Source: Desulfuromonadales bacterium (GTDB lineage: Bacteria > Desulfobacterota > Desulfuromonadia > Desulfuromonadales > BM103). Taken from it: DNA of 15,213 bases. Made by a program: the position numbers and the translations under genes. Under the pieces are notes generated by a model, which was not told the DNA's origin, did not search any database, and saw only the letters and a list, made by a program, of their open reading frames with translations. Shown in pieces: positions 12,586-15,213 of this stretch. Position 1 is the first letter of the stretch; each line of letters starts with the position of its first letter. The stretch is taken from assembly GCA_029859485.1 (NCBI GenBank), contig JAOUDB010000022.1, forward strand, positions 1 through 15,213, written 5' to 3'.

Positions 12586-13043
12586 GTGAGATTTTTGTGA
12601 GTGGTTGTATACAGTCCACAGATGCCTGTGGATAGATTTGTGGAAAGAGCGAATGGGGAAAGGTGAAACACTTTAGCCGTATGACTTTTTAGCCTTTTGC
12701 ACAGAAATAAAGCATGACTAAATCAGGTTGAATATTTCTTCTACATTTCCAAAAAAGGGAGATATCTGTGATGCTGTTATCACATAACTGTGACAGACTG
12801 CTTTCTAATTTTGATTGCCTTGCATGAATCGTTGTGGTATTTAAAAAGCCTATAAATAACAGTAAGTTATTCCGTTGTCGTGATATGTCGCAGGGCTTGA
12901 AATCTTCTACCCTTTTTTATGGAATGAAGTGTCTTTGCTTGAGACTTGTGCTTTATAAATCAATAGGTTCTGACTTCTAATCTAAAGTACTTGTTGTCCC
13001 TTTTAACTCCACTTTTGCCGGTATTGTCCCTGGAGAGTAAAGT
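12586..13043. other. Gene-free region with small inverted repeats
   Basis: No convincing gene was found. It contains TCCACAG-ATGC-CTGTGGA at 12615-12632, TGTGAT-N6-ATCACA at 12767-12784 and AATAAC-N5-GTTATT at 12855-12871. The last two are possible operators for the peptidase gene that follows, whose ribosome site is GGAGAG at 13032-13037. I saw no good sigma70 promoter. Confidence 0.4.
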
Positions 13044-14234
13044 ATGCGCATTACACCAGCTACAGAACTGAAAAATCGTATAGAAAAACTACAGAAAGAG
13101 ATGGCTGTCCACAGCCTGGGAGCGATTCTCGTGCTGCAGAATGCAGATCTCTTTTACTTTACCGGTGCCATCCAGCAGGGAGCCTTGTACGTGCCGTTAG
13201 AAGGGGAAGCCCTCTACCTGGTGCGCAAGGACTACGCGCGTGCCAGGATGGAGTCGGGTCTGAAGGAAGTCATTCCTTTCAGTAGCCCAAGAGATATCCC
13301 CGGTGTCCTCGCTGATTTCGGTTATGCGTTTCCGGACACAATCGGCATGGAACTGGACGTCGTGCCTGTTTCCGTGATGAACAGGTTTCGCAAAGGTCTC
13401 GGAGGCTGCAATATCAGTGACGCAACTCCAATGATTCGCAAGGTGCGGGCTGTTAAGTCGGATTATGAACTCGGTATTCTGAAGGATGCCGCACTGATTG
13501 TCGACAAGGTCTGTAAAAGGGTTTCAGAGATTCTCAGGGAAGGTATGACAGATCTAGAGCTGACGGCAGAGCTTGAGTTTGTCGCCAGAAAAGAAGGCCA
13601 TCAAGGGTTAGTGCGTATGCGGGGCTTCAATAACGAGTTGTTTTACGGTCACGCATTCTCCGGGTCCGATAGCGCCGTACCGACCTATTCTGACACCCCC
13701 CTAGGTGGAGTTGGCCTCAACCCCTCCTTTCCCCAGGGCGCCAGTTATAAAAGCGTACGCAAGAATGAGCCTGTAACCGTTGATTTCTCTGGAGTCTTTG
13801 ACGGTTACATTGTTGATCAAACCCGGATGTTCAGTATCGGTGAGTTGCCGGATAAACTCTCGAAGGCGTACGTCGACATGGTTCTTATCCTGAACCATGC
13901 CAAAAAAATAGCTAAGCCAGGCGCGACCTGGGGCGGCGTCTACGACGAATGCTTGCAGATGGCTTGCGATATGGGTTACCAGGACCACTTCATGGGCTCG
14001 AAGGGTGCTCAGGTGTCTTTTATCGGTCACGGTGTTGGTGTGGAACTGGATGAATACCCTTTTATTGCCAAGGGCTTTAACGATTACGAATTAGAAGAGA
14101 ATATGGTCTTTGCTTTTGAACCCAAGGTGGTCTATCCGGGTTTGGGAGCGGTCGGCGTTGAAGATACTTTCTGGGTCGGGCCAGAGGGCCTGAAGCATCT
14201 GACTTTTGCCAATCACGAATTGATTATCCTGTAA
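13044..14234 (+). CDS. M24-family Xaa-Pro dipeptidase or aminopeptidase
   Basis: This 396-residue cytoplasmic metallopeptidase cleaves peptides next to proline, judged from its family. An N-terminal creatinase-like domain (about 8-130) is followed by the pita-bread catalytic domain. All five metal ligands are visible in the standard order and spacing: Asp247 in VDFSG, Asp258 in VDQTR eleven residues later, His329 in GHGVGVELDE, Glu359 in FEPK and Glu373 in GVEDT. The enzyme is therefore likely active with two metal ions. The ribosome site GGAGAG lies six bases before the ATG. It stands alone with a terminator after it and has no visible functional link to the cytochromes. PepQ-type and PepP-type activities cannot be separated here. 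The length is normal. Confidence 0.93.
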   Translation: MRITPATELKNRIEKLQKEMAVHSLGAILVLQNADLFYFTGAIQQGALYVPLEGEALYLVRKDYARARMESGLKEVIPFSSPRDIPGVLADFGYAFPDTIGMELDVVPVSVMNRFRKGLGGCNISDATPMIRKVRAVKSDYELGILKDAALIVDKVCKRVSEILREGMTDLELTAELEFVARKEGHQGLVRMRGFNNELFYGHAFSGSDSAVPTYSDTPLGGVGLNPSFPQGASYKSVRKNEPVTVDFSGVFDGYIVDQTRMFSIGELPDKLSKAYVDMVLILNHAKKIAKPGATWGGVYDECLQMACDMGYQDHFMGSKGAQVSFIGHGVGVELDEYPFIAKGFNDYELEENMVFAFEPKVVYPGLGAVGVEDTFWVGPEGLKHLTFANHELIIL

Positions 14235-14260
14235 TCTTCGCAAGCATAGATTGTTTCAAG

Positions 14261-14293
14261 GCCTCATCATTTATTTGATGGGGCTTTTGTTTT
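14261..14293 (+). terminator. Rho-independent terminator after the M24 peptidase
   Basis: GCCTCATCA (14261-14269) pairs with TGATGGGGC (14276-14284), with one G-U pair around TTTATT, and is followed by TTTTGTTTT. Confidence 0.9.
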
Positions 14294-14432
14294 GCTCGCT
14301 GATTTATCCTGCCGAATTATTTGCACCGCAGGGTTTTTGGGGCTTCGGTTTTAAACCATACCGAGCGTTCTTGTAGTCCACTGTAAAGCTGCTATTGTTG
14401 GTCTTGATATTACCTCACATGGTGATAAGTAC

Positions 14433-15213
14433 ATGACGCAAAAAAAACTCTCAGCCTCCCGCATCATCTCATTTAGTCTCCTGTTTTTTCTGGTGATGTT
14501 CCTTCTCATTGCCTCACCGTCGTCTGCTCTGCTCTTCGATGACGATTTGCCGCGGGAAACAAAGGTCCGCAATCTCAACCTCCTCGCTGCTGGAGCGACC
14601 CTCGGCTGGGGAATTATCAACTGGGACTATTTTCAGCAATCGCCTCAAGCAAATAGTGAAGACTGGTTCGGTCGAGAGACAGACGACGGCGGTGCTGACA
14701 AGCTTGGCCATCTCTACACCACCTATGCGTTGAGCCATCTTTTTGCTTCGATTTACGACAGCTGGGATTATCCCCGAGAGGAAGCCCTGCGCCTCGGCTC
14801 ATTCTCAGCCCTTGGGACCATGACCGTTATGGAACTGGGTGATTCCTTCAGTGACTACGGGTTTTCTTACGAAGACATGATTATGAACTGCGTTGGTGCG
14901 GCTGCCGGTTACTGGCTGGGTTCACATCCTGGGTGGCAGAGGCGTCTTGATTTGCGTCTTGAGTATGCGCCGAGCCTGAGCAATTTCGAATCTGATGTCA
15001 TCACCGACTACGAACATCACAAATATCTCCTCGCGCTCAAGGCCGACGGCTTTGAAATAATTGCGGATTCTCCGCTCCGCTACCTCGAACTACATATAGG
15101 CTATTACTCACGTGGCTACGGCGACTACAAATCTTCCCAGCCTTATGATGACCGTGAACGTATCGTCTATGTAGGCGTGGGTCTGAATGTCGGCAAGGCG
15201 ATAGAAGGTGTCT
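14433..15213 (+). CDS. DUF2279-like membrane or periplasmic protein, cut by the window end
   Basis: The frame is open from ATG 14433 to the last base, giving 260 residues without a stop. A signal peptide or signal anchor covers about residues 10-32. The segment DKLGHLYTTYALSHLF at 89-104 and DSFSDYGFSYEDMIMNCVGA near 137-156 match the DUF2279 (YfiM-like) pattern as I recall it, including the conserved Asp, His and Gly positions. The second half, from about 175, alternates short hydrophobic and polar residues with many Tyr, which could be beta strands of an outer-membrane segment. The function is unknown. The ribosome site is weak (GGTGA at 14421-14425). The gene follows the M24 terminator and is probably its own unit. 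Confidence 0.78.
   Translation, partial: MTQKKLSASRIISFSLLFFLVMFLLIASPSSALLFDDDLPRETKVRNLNLLAAGATLGWGIINWDYFQQSPQANSEDWFGRETDDGGADKLGHLYTTYALSHLFASIYDSWDYPREEALRLGSFSALGTMTVMELGDSFSDYGFSYEDMIMNCVGAAAGYWLGSHPGWQRRLDLRLEYAPSLSNFESDVITDYEHHKYLLALKADGFEIIADSPLRYLELHIGYYSRGYGDYKSSQPYDDRERIVYVGVGLNVGKAIEGV

Noticed and set aside
12615..12636. DnaA-box-like TGTGGATAG and nearby TTTGTGGAAA, suggestive of an origin
   Set aside because: Only one near match to the box, no AT-rich unwinding element and no dnaA, dnaN or partition genes nearby. A small hairpin explains it equally well.
12771..12827. 18-codon frame after GGGAGATATCTGTG
   Set aside because: It is too short, lacks motifs and coincides with an inverted repeat. 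Chance is the simpler explanation.

Overview
The window looks like a piece of a Desulfuromonadales-type chromosome (Desulfuromonas, Pelobacter or Geobacter relatives). I infer this from the combination of two octaheme c-type cytochromes of the hydroxylamine oxidoreductase (HAO) type, a GEMM-I cyclic-dinucleotide riboswitch, a PilZ protein and a Feo operon that includes a DmeF-like exporter. This is recognition by eye; no database search was run.

Layout. Bases 1-338 hold the 3' end of a MogA/MoaB-family molybdenum-cofactor gene. It converges on a ZIP metal transporter (412-1185, minus strand), whose promoter region carries a perfect 10-1-10 palindrome. After a gene-poor stretch with a possible receiver-domain relic come feoA-feoB, a small FeoC-like winged-helix gene and a DmeF-like CDF exporter (1838-5651). 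These appear to be one iron operon, driven by a sigma70-like promoter overlapped by a Fur-like inverted repeat and closed by a terminator at 5772-5803.

The region 6064-7937 looks like a cyclic-dinucleotide regulatory block. It contains a promoter, a GEMM-I riboswitch with terminator, a large nested hairpin, a Pal/OmpA lipoprotein gene, a second diverged copy of the riboswitch overlapping the 3' end of that gene, a small unknown gene and a PilZ-domain gene. The second copy differs at the position known to set ligand preference (G20 to A), keeps a neighbouring base pair by a double change, has lost its terminator, and has a Shine-Dalgarno-like sequence in its closing helix. This is the most unusual feature in the window.

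The region 8475-12579 holds two paralogous octaheme HAO-like cytochromes flanking a SurA-N-like periplasmic protein that has no PPIase domain. Each gene has its own terminator. A TTTGAC-N4-GTCAAA palindrome of the CRP/FNR (HcpR-like) kind lies upstream of the first cytochrome. Together they suggest a periplasmic nitrogen-oxide (nitrite or hydroxylamine) redox module. The window ends with an M24 aminopeptidase gene and a DUF2279-like gene cut by the window edge.
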